A stretch of DNA of 64,000 nucleotides. Origin: Phlebopus portentosus (Eukaryota; Basidiomycota; Agaricomycetes; Boletales; Boletinellaceae). Every line of letters begins with the position of its first letter. Position 1 is the stretch's first letter. The stretch lies in NCBI GenBank assembly GCA_037892935.1, contig JAYXKI010000003.1, positions 1,426,001-1,490,000 on the forward strand. Direction: 5' to 3'. The notes beneath the pieces are model-generated. The model worked only from the letters and a program-made list of their open reading frames with translations. It was not told the origin of the DNA and searched no databases. The translations under genes were made by a program, and so were the position numbers. Below, piece by piece: positions 20,889 through 31,917 of this stretch.

Positions 20889-23345
20889 ATGGCGTATCGA
20901 GTTGCGATACTCACAGGTATAAGCTTTTTCATCATTATTCTGCTTTTAGGTTAAGTTGAGAAACGGAAAAGTTAGCGATACCGCCTCAAAAGATACTTCC
21001 GCAGACAAGTCTGGCCCAGTACTCAAGGAGCTTGTCTCTGGCAGAGGGTTTCAGGTTAATGGTTCACTGATCGTCCCAGATGATGAGAAGACGATTAGCG
21101 AAGCTGTCGTACGATGGAGTGCGTCGGGCGATGTAGATTGGATTATCACTACTGGAGGGACCGGATTCGGAGTCAGAGACCGTACTCCTGAAGTGAGTAT
21201 CTACTGTATGTACTAGTTTTGAGTCGTTGCTGAATTGGTTATGCACTTCATGAGGCGATCCAACCGCTACTAGATCGCAAAGCACCAGGGATAGTCCATC
21301 TACTCATCTCAGCGTCTCTCGCGCATACACCTCTCGCGGCGCTCTCCCGCCCGATAGCGGGTACAGTCCGCGGAAGTCATACTCTTGTGACTACTCTTCC
21401 TGGGAGCGTGAAAGCTGTTCGCGAGAACCTCACTGCTTTGCTCGGAGAGGGAACGTCCGGTCTCGGTGTCATCGGGCACGCGCTCGAGTTGTTGCGCGGT
21501 GGCTCGGGTACGGAAGTGCATTCAGCGCTAGCGCGCGGAGTGAATCCCGTTCCTCCGACACAACACGGACTGACAGGGCATCCTCATGAGCATCAATGTG
21601 GGCATCATCATAATAAAGAACAAAGTCATAATCATAGTGATTTCAGTACGAGTGACCCAAGTTCCTCAGGTAAGTAAATGGATGTTTATAGTCAGAGTGC
21701 ATCCACGATAATCATTTAATCCATAGTCGCGACGAGACACAGAACCTCACCATTTCCACTAATTTCTTACGAAGCGGCATTGGAAGCCATTTTTCGTCAT
21801 GTTCAACAGATGGAAGTCGTCAAAGTGCCGGTAAGCCCTTTTTTACGTTAGCTGAGACTATATGCTAATTTTGAAGATGAACCTAAGGTAACAGCCGCAT
21901 TGAAGGAGACAGTACTTGCAGAGGACGTATACGCGCCTCAAGACGTCCCGCCTGCACCTACGACGAACATGGATGGATACGCAGTACGATGTATGAACAT
22001 TTACTTGTCCTGGAAAAGTATCCTGATCATCCCTGGTAGCATCCGACGCTCCTGGAGTTTACCAAGTCCTCACTCCTCAAACACATGCCCTCTCGACGCC
22101 CCTACCTAAGGGCTTCATCTATCGCATAAATACAGGCGCTCCTTTACCTGTTGGAACAGACAGCATCGTCATTGTCGAGGATACTCAGCTGGTTTCTTTA
22201 GCACCAGAGAATGAAGAGAAAGAAGTTCGTACATTAGTGCAGGCCAAGTCCGGAGAGAACGTCCGTGCTCCAGGTTCGGATGTGAAGAAAGGCGCTTTGG
22301 TACTGACAGAAGGCCACGTTATAAGTGGAACTGGCGGTGAAATCGGCACTCTCGCGTTTGTGGGTCGCAACCAGGTCTGGGTCTTTTTTCTTTTTTTCTT
22401 TCGTCGCTTTCATGGCTCTATTCGTTGAACAGCCTTCTATTCCACCCAGGTATCGGTTCACAGAAAACCTGTCATTGCAATTATGAGTACGGGAAGTGAA
22501 CTGGTCGACGTTCAAGGTTCTTCATCCTCGGAACCTCAAGTCTCCGGAGAGAACTGGACTGGTATTTGGGATACGAATCGACCCTCCTTACAAGCAGCTC
22601 TTGAAACAATGGGATATCATGTTATCGACCTAGGAATCGTTCAAGACAAGTTTGCACTGCTCCTCTTTGCATTAAGGCGACGATTCTGATGAATAACGCT
22701 AATGTAGCTTGAAAGCGCATGTGGAAACACTGAAAGGAGGACTTGAAAAAGCTGATCTGATCCTCACGACCGGTGGAACATCCATGGGTGCCTCAGATTT
22801 ACTGAAGCCAGTCATTGAGCAACACCTGAACGGAACGATTCATTTCGGACGTGTAACGATTAAGCCGGGGAAGCCGACCACTTTCGCAACCGTTCCAGCA
22901 GAAAACGACGGACAGAAACGCTCGAAGACTATATTTGCTCTGCCTGGAAATCCTGCATCCGCGCTGGTCTGCTTCTATATATTCGTTGTGCCGGCATTAA
23001 GGAAACTAGGCGGTTGGTCAAAATCTAAGTGCCAGCTTCCGCGAGTCCGCGTGGAGGTGGGTCGTGGAGTCTCTACTGTGATTATCGGATCTCATACCTG
23101 CTGTTTAGCTTACTGACACGATGCAACTCGACGCGCGTACGGAATTCCACCGCGTGGTGATCAGTGCTGGATCAAATGGCCTGAAAGCACGAAGCACAGG
23201 GGGGCAACGATCAAGTCGAGTAGCAAGTCTAAGCGGTGCGAATGGGCTAGTCATACTTCCTCAGAAGAAGGAAGGCGGAGGGCCGGAGCTAAAAGCTGGA
23301 GAATTAGCGGAGGCAATCTTGATCGGAGAGATAGTGACAGAGTGA
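20889..23345 (+). CDS. Gephyrin/CNX1-type molybdenum cofactor enzyme (MogA-MoeA fusion)
   Basis: Carries out the last two steps of molybdenum cofactor synthesis: adenylylation of molybdopterin (MogA/G domain) and molybdate insertion (MoeA/E domain). Nine exons (20889-20916, 20972-21192, 21255-21669, 21727-21830, 21888-21990, 22040-22374, 22450-22649, 22708-23056, 23109-23345) join to 663 residues. Residues 1-170 are the G domain, with VSDTASKDTSADKSGP, TTGGTGFGVRDRTPEA and an AGTVRGHTLVTTLPGS block. The linker is His-rich (HPHEHQCGHHHNKEQSHNH). Residues about 225-663 are the E domain, with TTNMDGYAVR, INTGAPLPVGTDSIV, STGSEL, TTGGTSMGASD and LPGNPASALVC. The G-then-E order is that of animal gephyrin; plant CNX1 has the opposite order. 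All phases agree. The product serves nitrate reductase, sulfite oxidase and related enzymes. Confidence 0.95.
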
Positions 23346-23666
23346 GAAATGACTTTCAAGAAAGTTGGTTTAGAATGAAATATAATCAAATGTAGTGTTA
23401 GTTAGCAATATATGGTCTTGTTTTTATAGTCGGCGGAACGTGTTGGTCAGAACAAGGAAATGTTCCCACGACCAAAGGCTTATTTCGGATCAGCACGTGT
23501 CCCTGAAGCGTGACCGCAGTCGAAGCCGTCAGCGTCATCGACTCGACGCGTCTCTACCTTAGCCTGCCAGTAGATCTGCAGTGCAGACTACTGCGGCTGC
23601 CTCAAATTTCTGAACATATCTGTTACTTCCCCACCTCCTGGGACAGATGTGCTAGAATTCGTGCCC
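23346..23666. other. Intergenic, 321 bases
   Basis: 3' UTR of the molybdenum cofactor gene and upstream region of the TMEM184-like gene. No element is recognised. Confidence 0.45.
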
Positions 23667-26087
23667 ATGCTCAACAGACAAAAGTTAAAAATGCTCGAAG
23701 AGCCCCTAGGCTCAGGCTCTGGTTCCTCTCTACCTGTACCAGTACTCGTCCTATCCGGCATATGCACGGCCATTGCTGTATTCATATCAAGCACATCTAT
23801 CTTCTTGCATCTCAAGAATTACAGGAAACCCATGCTTCAAAGGTGAGCCTGTCGGTCGCCTCACAGAGATGTTGCGCGTGGCCTGATCAACTCTTCCTAG
23901 GATGGTCATTCGCATTATGGTCATGGTTCCCGTCTATGCTATAGCATCCCTCATTTCTCTCTTCTCCTTAAATGCTGCCTTTGTGATCGATGCCATTCGC
24001 GATATTTACGAGGTTCGTAGCGTTGTATGCATCCGAGACTGTCGGCTTACGGCAAGCACTTCAATCCCTAGGCATTTGTCATTTATTGCTTCTTCAATCT
24101 CTTGCTCGGCTACCTTGGAGGGGAACGCTCATTACTTATCCTCTTACACGGGCGAGAACCAAAACGTGCTGTGTTTCCAATTAGTCTAGTTAAGAAGGAG
24201 ATGGACGTTAGTGACCCGTATGTATTCCTATTCCTGAAGAGGGGAATCATCCGTGCGTAGATATCTCTTAAAGCTCCCTTCTTCATAAGTTTTATATCCC
24301 TTTTATAGAATACGTTGAGGTCAAGCCAATGCTTGCCGCCGCGACTCTCATTCTGAAAGCTGTCGGCAAATACAACGAAGGGACCTTCCGGGCCAATTCG
24401 GGGTATCTATACGTTAGTATTGTATACAACGTCAGTATATGTCTAAGTTTATACTGCTTGGCCGTCTTCTGGATGGTGGTCAACGATGACCTCAAGCCAT
24501 TCCGGTAAGTGTTTAATATCTCAGCGTTGGACCTAAGCTAAGAGAGCTTCCAACAGACCAATGCCAAAATTCCTTTGTGTAAAGGGTATACTGTTCTTCT
24601 CATTCTGGCAGTCCATCTTCATATCTCTGCTCGTAAGTGTTGGCGCTATCAGGAGGCTAGGACCATACGCAGATGAGGAGCATATATCACTCGGTCTCAC
24701 CGATACTCTCATCTGCTTCGAGATGCCTTTGTTCGCCATCGCCCACATGTATGCCTTCTCGCACACCGATTACATCGATCGCAACCTTATGTACGCAGCT
24801 CGAATGCCAATGTACTACGCTTTCCGCGATGCATTCGGGCTGAAGGATGTCATTGAGGATGCCAAGGCAACGCTGCGGGGCGAAGGGATGGACTATAGGG
24901 AATTTGAGCCCGCCGAAGGATTCATACACCAAGGCTCCGGACGTGACAGGCGTATAAAAGCAGGGTTGCGATACGCCCAGGGTGGTCAGAAGAAGTACTG
25001 GTTGCCTATACCAGCAGATGTCACGGAACGGGATGGGACGTCAAGCAGGGCAATTCGATCTATCGGCGGTGATGAGGACGACCAGGACGTATATGCACCT
25101 CTAATGGAAGATCAGGCTGCTTCAGTAGTACACGAAGCGCCTAACATGCGCAGCGTTGCTCAGGAGAAATTGATGACAGAACGTCGAGGCTTTGAACTTC
25201 CCTTCGGTGAGCCAGACGCGGAGGAAGACGTGCTTTATGAACAGAGCCGAAGCTATATCTTCGGTGACTATATGTATCCGTGCATTGATGCAAGCTCCGA
25301 GATTGCTCGTATGGTGATGTGGGAGGAAGAAGAGCGTGTATTGCGCGACGAGCGCAATGCCTATTTTTCCCCTTTGCGTAGCTCGACGAACCTTCTGCCT
25401 GGAGAAAAGCGATCACGCGGATATGGCGCAACCCGCGGCGGTCCAGCGCTCGCCAGTAGGCACTCCTCTGCCAGCACATCTAGTAGATCGAGTTTAGCGA
25501 AAGGGAAAGGCAAGGATCGACGAGGAGTCGGACAGGATGCAGTCGCTTCGTGGTCGAACGATGATAGGCTTGTGGACAAAGCTGATCTTCTTGTATCGCC
25601 ACCTGAAGATGGTGTCCGACTATCGTGGACAAAATATGTTCGCTCGCCTAACGCATCCAGCTCACCTTACCTTCGGCAGCCGCATTCCTCCTTACCGTCG
25701 TCGGAGCGGTCAGCCCCAGCATGTCCACGATGGAGAAAGAAACTCCCAACAGACGCAGTAGATCTTATGGTTGAGAATGAACCAGCGGCGGTGGAAGAAA
25801 TGACTCACGAACGCCGGCACGGAGAGCCTGCTATGCGAGGCTCGGGGTGGCGGAAAGCGTTTACTCAAGGGCGATTCGTGCCGGACGACAAGGTTGAGCA
25901 GGAAAATCTCGAAGATGCTAATGGCATTGAACCTACAAGCGAAGTCGTCGAGCATCCTGAAAGGTGGCACGAGGACACTCTTGTCGAAGTTGCGGACGAG
26001 GGCGTTGCTCGTGCTGCCACCCCGCCTCCACACGCACAATTCGCGATACCTCATTCACCGCCGCACGAGGAGAATCCATGGGCTTAA
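23667..26087 (+). CDS. TMEM184/HFL1-like seven-helix membrane protein (OST-alpha family)
   Basis: Five exons (23667-23842, 23901-24012, 24072-24252, 24309-24504, 24557-26087) give 731 residues. The first 290 residues hold about seven membrane helices: VLVLSGICTAIAVFIS, VMVPVYAIASLISLFSL, FVIYCFFNLLLGYLGGERS, VSICLSLYCLAVFWMVV, LFFSFWQSIFISLLVSVGAI and ICFEMPLFAIAHMYAFS among them. Family blocks are ISLFSLNAAFVIDAIRDIYEAF, FFNLLLGYLGGER, FLFLKRGIIQYVEVKP and LKPFRPMPKFLCVKGILFFSFWQ. Fission yeast Hfl1 of this family sits on the vacuole and binds lipidated Atg8; OST-alpha relatives take part in organic solute transport. The tail of about 440 residues is charged, Ser/Pro-rich and presumably cytosolic, far longer than in animal TMEM184. 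The start is the first ATG in frame, preceded by stops. Confidence 0.9.
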
Positions 26088-26314
26088 GCCCACTGTGCCT
26101 TTGTTTATTCGTTTCGCTTTCATTCTGTTCGCTTCTGTAGCTTCACATACACCACCGGTTAATTTATTGTGCAGATTCTGCATCATGTCGGCTCTGGTAT
26201 AGAACAATACATGTTTCGTTGCTTTTCTACACGGTAGTTACAGTCTTAGGTATTGATGTTTTGGTTCATGATTGGTTATCGTAACCAGATTCCTGCTGAA
26301 TGAACACAACTTGA
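26088..26314. other. Convergent 3' region
   Basis: These 227 bases lie between two converging stop codons (TMEM184-like and SPC19). They hold only 3' UTR sequence as far as I can see. Confidence 0.45.
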
Positions 26315-26952
26315 TTAAGACAATGCAGAATATAGACCACGAGACCATCGTACCAGGGCGTCTAATTTGGCCTGGAGTGCCTGCATTTCTCTCTCCAGAT
26401 CTTGCCGTTGCCCAGCAAGTATACGAAGTTTCCGCTCATCCATTCGACTTTGTACACTCCGATGCGTTGCGGTCTTCGCGACGCTTACATGTTCGGCCTG
26501 TGTTCAACGTTGGCCTCATGAAGACTGAGAGGCACTCTATAATGCGCATACCTTTGTTTTCAGAGAATGTTGCTTCCGTTCGAGTACCTTGAGACCCTTC
26601 TTGGCACGTTCCACGAGTTCCAGAATCTGCGGCTCAACCTCCTCTGTGAGATCCTCCTCGTACTTTTTCACTGTCAACTCGTTCACGAATAGATATACCT
26701 GTCTCACGGTGGGCGTTGTGAGTTATAGCGCGGAGTTTGGAAAAGACGCACCCGCTGACTCTCGAGTACGCGACTCATTCGCTTCAGGTCATACGTTCCG
26801 CTTCGAAGGAGTTGTTGAGTGTCGAACGTTTCATGACATACATCGGTCAGGTTTGCTACGCAATCAAATACGCTTGGACTGCAAATTGCGCCAGAGTCTC
26901 TCCTTGTATGGTTGGCGCCCGTGAATACCGACTCCCGAGGAACGCGAGACAT
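26315..26952 (-). CDS. SPC19: DASH/Dam1 complex subunit SPC19
   Basis: Part of the ring complex that ties kinetochores to spindle microtubules in fungi. Exons 26952-26752, 26698-26552 and 26497-26315 join to 176 residues with consistent phases, close to the family's usual length. Family signs are the start MSRVPRESVFTGANH, the helix SPSVFDCVANLTDVCHETFDTQQLLRSG, the RMSRVLESQRVYLFVNELTVKKYEEDLTEEVEPQI block and a long C-terminal coiled coil (RILAGQRQDLEREMQALQAKLDAL). The first intron cuts between VLESQR and VYLFVNE. The ATG at 26952 was chosen over an in-frame upstream ATG at 27096 because the extra residues do not look like SPC19. It is convergent with the TMEM184-like gene. Confidence 0.88.
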
Positions 26953-27550
26953 GGTCAAGATCCAGCTCGCGTGTGGCGGAGCCGCGGACGCGCTTAAGCA
27001 AGCGCACGTGCTTCTCGGTCTTCGCCGAGTTCGGTATATAAATTCACAAAAAATTTGCTTCCTTTTCTTTTCTTCACTGTGTCTGTTCGACCGCACCGAA
27101 GCTCCAGCCCTTCTCGCGGCGCAGCGCTTCCATCAGGTAGCGCTGAATGGCGTTATGCATTCTGGTCGACAGAGCGAGGTGTCCCCTTGTCTTTCGGGAT
27201 TGGGGTTGACGCTCACCAGACTAACGGCCCCCTTCTGTTGCGCCGTGCTCTGCTACTCGTTTGCATCTCGTACGCGGCTGAGTCCGCTCTTTCTGGGTGT
27301 TGATCTCGCTGCGTTATGGGAGAGAGCGTAGAGGGTGGCGTACGATGGCGCAGGGCGTCATATTCCTGTACCTCCCGTATATAGCTACTATGTGGCCTTG
27401 ACGGTCTGGTCAAACCATGACGCATACATGATTTTTTTTCCCATCTTTCTCTTCCAGATTTTTCCTGTACAGTGTGTCCACCCAGCGTCTTGAAATAAGG
27501 ATTATACGAAACGAAATTGGAAGAAATTTACGGAATCTATGTACGTGTGT
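26953..27550. other. Intergenic: upstream of SPC19 and 3' flank of KEX1
   Basis: These 598 bases hold no supported gene. Overlapping short frames on both strands (26912-27425) lack family content. The SPC19 promoter should lie just right of 26952. Confidence 0.5.
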
Positions 27551-30031
27551 CTATTTTCGACGTCCCTCATCATGATCCCGATAGTCGCTCTCATTGTCAC
27601 TCCCTTCACCGACATCAAATATCGCCTCGCTCTCGAGCGCTCGCCCCTTCCCTTTGTAATCACTATCGTCTCCGTGTCCATTCATGAAATGCCCGTTCTC
27701 GCTCTGGCTCAACGGGATTATCTCTTCGGGGTTGCCAATGGCGAGCTGTCCTGTTCTTCGTCGCCTTCGGCAGAAGATGAATAAACCGACAGCAAGCGCG
27801 ATGAGCACTAATACGAGCGCGGCTGATCCAGCGTTGTAGTATGCTTTTAGATTAAATCTCAGTGCTAGCATGTCAAACCGAAGGGATGCAAAACTTACCC
27901 TCCCACATTGCCTTATCCTGCTCCGGCGTCTTTCCAGTTGGTACATTTGAGTCACTGCCTTCCTCGCCATCGAGTACAATCGGCCTAGGTTTCTCCTCGT
28001 CCCCGACTTTGCTTGGTATCCGCGCAGATCCATCTGCGATGGCCGAGAAGTTCACTCCCATGAAACGCAATATCATGTCGTGAGAAACGAGGGGCACGTC
28101 GTATGGTACCATATGGGAGGAGTTAAATATCTTCACATAGGTAAGGCCACGCGACTCTACCCAAGTTCCCGCAGGAGTGTCGTCGACGATCCAATTGTCT
28201 GTCTTTACAGTCTATTTGACCAAATGACTGGTGAATTTCTTCATCTCGCTATATAATTTCAAGGAACATACCCCAAGGCCTTTCCTGCCATTCCATTCCA
28301 TATTTTGGATGAGAGATTCGATGCCCATGTAATTGCAAATGAAATCTTGGTCTCCTGCAAAGAGCATAACGGGCACTTTCTCGATGAGCTTCGGGAGGAT
28401 CGTGATCGAAGAGGATGACTGTCGATTGCGCATTTCGCGACCGACACGGCCATTGCATTCTATCCATGAACCGGACTTTGCATCGGCGTGGAACGCGCCA
28501 ACAACCTCCTTACGCTACAAAGCAACCTTCAGAAATGATTCTCTAATTTTTTTGGAATTAATAAACACTCACACCAAGGTACGCCGTTACATCAGCCAGG
28601 GGTGGCGGCCAGTTCATACCACAAGCACCAGCCTTGTCCACTAGACGCACATCGTATACGTTCATACACATCTCTTGGCCATCAATGCTGTGAACGAGTT
28701 AGTTGTAGCGGAAGCCTGAGTGACGGAAGATAAAATCTTACACGATGTCCTTGGCTGTCGCAACAGAAGTAACAATACCCTCACATTTCGGTATTTGGAT
28801 CGGAACTTTATCTGTAACTTTCTCCAGATCTGTCATGCAATCATCCGTCTGCTGTTTGATTTCTTTCCAAACCTGACAAGAAAAATACGTGTCAACTTGT
28901 TGTTCTGAGGAAGGTGAACTGACGTGAAACATACATCAGAGTTTTCCTCTATAAGACCGTGCTTTACTGCGTAGTCGAGATAGGCTGGGTATTGACTCTG
29001 CGCGTCTATCCATCCATTTCCAATGGCTACGCCTTTAAGGCTGACGCCGAGGTTTGAGGATAGGATGGCGTCGCCTGGGAAGAAAGGCACTCAGTTTTCA
29101 GATTGGCCCCAACGCAGAGACGACAAACCAATATAAGGCAGATATTGGCCTGCATAGCTTTCTCCACTAATAAACGACTACAAGGAACATAACTAAATGT
29201 CTGTGAAGAGTAAGTGAAGGACAATGCTTTACTCACATCCATGGTTTCATATTCTGGAAACACGTTATAGAAGTTCCGTAAAAACTCGATGACTTGGTCT
29301 GCAGCCTGATGTCTTCGGTGGTTAGATAGACAGAAATTATCATTGAGTTCTTGTAGCTCACATCTGATAACTCATGCACATATCGGTCTGTGCTCGTGTA
29401 CGAATAACCAGTGCCAGCTGGCTGGTCGACTGGACGTAGTGCAAGCATCAGCGAGAAACTGGATGGAACAATGATATACTCACCATAAACCATGTTAGTG
29501 TATTCTTCCCATCCTCCCTCATTGGTCTTTAATCCACCGTTACCGTCCGGTCGAAACGGGCCTGTCTCCATCATGAGCCCATCAAACGACGAACATCCTG
29601 GTCCTCCCTGCGGCAACATCGTCCCACTTCAGCTTCACAAACAAGAAAAGAACAAGAACGCAGAATACACACATTGAACCAAAATAGTATTCGCTCCTTA
29701 TCTGCTGTTCGCCGCGCTTTGATGAGCACGAAGAAGAGGTGCGCAGACACGGTCGTTGAGGGTAAATGTGCTGCTTCTGGATCGGACGGCAGGTGGCCCG
29801 AGTATATATGTAGCGGGTGTGCATCGTCTTGATGTAAGTCAGGGAGAGAGCGGACGTAGAAAGATGCAGCGGAAGGGACTGAAAAGAGCGTGTCATGGTG
29901 AGAGCCCGCATACGATACGCAAAACGCGCAACAGAAGAGAACTTACTATCTGTCGGTGCTGCTCTTACTGAAGGCCATGGACCCAAGAACCCACAGATAG
30001 AGAGAAGAAGGCCGAAAGGCAGGTCGAACAT
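27551..30031 (-). CDS. KEX1: KEX1-type serine carboxypeptidase, membrane-anchored
   Basis: Removes C-terminal Lys and Arg after Kex2 cleavage of secreted precursors in the late Golgi. The ATG at 30031 opens a signal peptide ([24 protein letters not shown]). The mature part runs [20 protein letters not shown] then [21 protein letters not shown] and [19 protein letters not shown]. The catalytic triad is visible: Ser in [13 protein letters not shown], Asp in [13 protein letters not shown], His in [13 protein letters not shown]-terminal membrane helix ([19 protein letters not shown]) is followed by CRRRRR and an acidic cytosolic tail ending DHDEGRRK, as in Kex1 relatives. At least nine exons. The first two are 30031-29945 and 29873-29670 or close to that, and I did not fix every later boundary. 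Head-to-tail with the thioredoxin-fold gene upstream (30464-31670). Confidence 0.92.
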
Positions 30032-30463
30032 AGCGCGTCCCACATACATGGGAGTCCCAAAGAGATACAAAGGATGAGAAGAGAAAGAGGACCAGCAGTT
30101 TCCGTTGCGTGCAAACGGTTTGAAGCACTTTGCGCTGAAGGAAAGACGTGGCGCGCGCAACCCCGGCCGAGTCGCTTCTTCTGCACACGGTAGTCAGGTA
30201 AGTTCGCGAAGCGGCGAATTTTCTGTGGCTAGGCGCGCCTTGACGGCGAGGGAGACTGAACAGAGTCGGATTCAGATACGTGGACAAGTCGCGGAGACGG
30301 CCGTCGATCTTTATTCCCCGTAGTCAATGATGACCGATGATCTTTTGCTCCATACGAACAGCATAAACATAAGTACTCGAATCCAACCAAACTACAGATG
30401 GTATACTATGCACAACAAATATCACAAAAACAAATCATGCGCTGTTGCCAACTCCTGAATGTG
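30032..30463. promoter_or_regulatory. Upstream region of KEX1
   Basis: These 432 bases hold the KEX1 promoter and the 3' UTR of the next gene. A plus-strand frame here (30105-30323) is antisense noise. Confidence 0.45.
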
Positions 30464-31670
30464 TCATTTCTTGCCTCCTTTCCTCTTCGTCGCACTGCCC
30501 TTCGCGGTCTTCGACCCGGAAGCCGTCGACTGCGTCGGGGCAGACGTAGCTTCAGAAGGTGCTGACGTTGACGCCTGAGCAGCTTTGGGGGGAGCTTTCG
30601 GCGTCGGATTGCTTGACGACCATAACCACTTGGAATTATGCATGACGTTAACGAGGAACGATGCCAACGAGCCTGATATCAAAAGTAAGAGCCAACGCGG
30701 GATCCTGATAGCCATGTCGTAAACCTTCGTCAGGGCATTAGCGAAGTAATCCATAACGAATTCCCTGTATGCAAAGTGAGTTACTCGACAATGCTCCTGA
30801 AAGTGGAGAAATGTACCTGCTGCCTCCAGGCCCGAACGGAGATCGCCATGGTTCAGTCTTCTCCCATACATCTCTCTTCAAAAACTCTCGGAGTATCTCA
30901 GCTTGTACACGTATCGTTCCTGGTCGGTAAAAGCGTAGTGTTTGTCCCCTATCTTTCAAAACAACTAGGAAAGGTGCTCTGTGAAGGTATGAGCTTTAAA
31001 CATGTGAATTGAATTGCAACGAATGTTAACCTCCAAACATTCCATTTCGTGGTGATCTTCGTGACATTCATGTAGTCAATTCGGCCCCATCGTACATGCG
31101 GCAAGTCTCCGGCCTCTTGCGTGAGGTTAAAAGCCGTATCAAATTGCTCGTCGACGTATCTATGCACTCCTTCCTTTTGAGCTGCTGATAATGAACTGCG
31201 CAGAAATCACCGAATTCAGAGAAGAACAGATAAATAAATGGTTATCGAACATACATAATGATAAACCAGACTCTGTTCTTCTCTTCTTCGAGACTCTCGA
31301 ATTTCTCCTCGACAATCATCCCCTCGTAATTATCGTCGGTTATCAACGGGATGCGTTCATCCCATAAACTTGCTTGTGCGCGGGCAGCCTGGAGTTTCTC
31401 TGTGATATTTACTCCAGCACTCCCGAACAACGCCTGCATTGGACCAGACTCTAACAGCGATTCCAGGCTAAAGAATGAGGAAAGGCTTTTCCCGGGTGCT
31501 GACGTTTCTTGAGCGCCAGAGCCTGCACCTCCTGTTGGTTGAGCTTGGTAGGTGTAGCCAGACTGACCCTTTACGACGGGCTGGCCCGGCTTCCATCCCT
31601 CCGAGAAATAGTCTGCAGATACTGCGCCTGCGAGCGTAAGTGCAATGATCGAGAGGACTTGAAGCCTCAT
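30464..31670 (-). CDS. Thioredoxin-fold secretory-pathway membrane protein
   Basis: Four exons (31670-31255, 31195-31031, 30978-30817, 30764-30464) give 347 residues. A signal peptide (MRLQVLSIIALTLAGAVSA) is followed by a Gly/Ser-rich segment and two helices. Then comes a thioredoxin-like core: NRVWFIII strand, YVDEQFDTAFNLTQ helix, VRWGRIDYMNVTKITTKWNVW, and the cis-Pro-like strand RAPFLVVLKDRGQTLRFYR. There is no CxxC redox motif, so it is probably not an oxidoreductase. A membrane helix (RWLLLLISGSLASFLVNV) leads to an Ala/Pro/Ser tail ending in a Lys-rich KRKGGKK. Type I topology with the thioredoxin part in the ER lumen is the likely reading. The closest idea is a redox-inactive TMX-like chaperone. 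I do not know a name for it. Confidence 0.72.
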
Positions 31671-31917
31671 TATTGTTGTTGTTCAGTCGAGTCAAGAAAC
31701 GCGAGAGACGAAGTTGAAATGATAACGGACTCGTCGATCCTGCACGTGCTCAAAACTGATAAGATAAAACTTCTAGAAACGGAACGAGATCATATACAGG
31801 ACGATTGACAAGTCGATTTGTTGTAATAAATAAAATACAATTCTGAGTGGAGCTTTCTTTTTTGACTATATTACAATAGTAGATTTTCATTAGTTGATTA
31901 TTTATGTTCTGTCAATT

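Noticed and set aside
26912..27425. Overlapping frames of 70-139 residues upstream of SPC19
   Set aside because: They overlap on opposite strands, lack domains and sit in the SPC19 promoter region.
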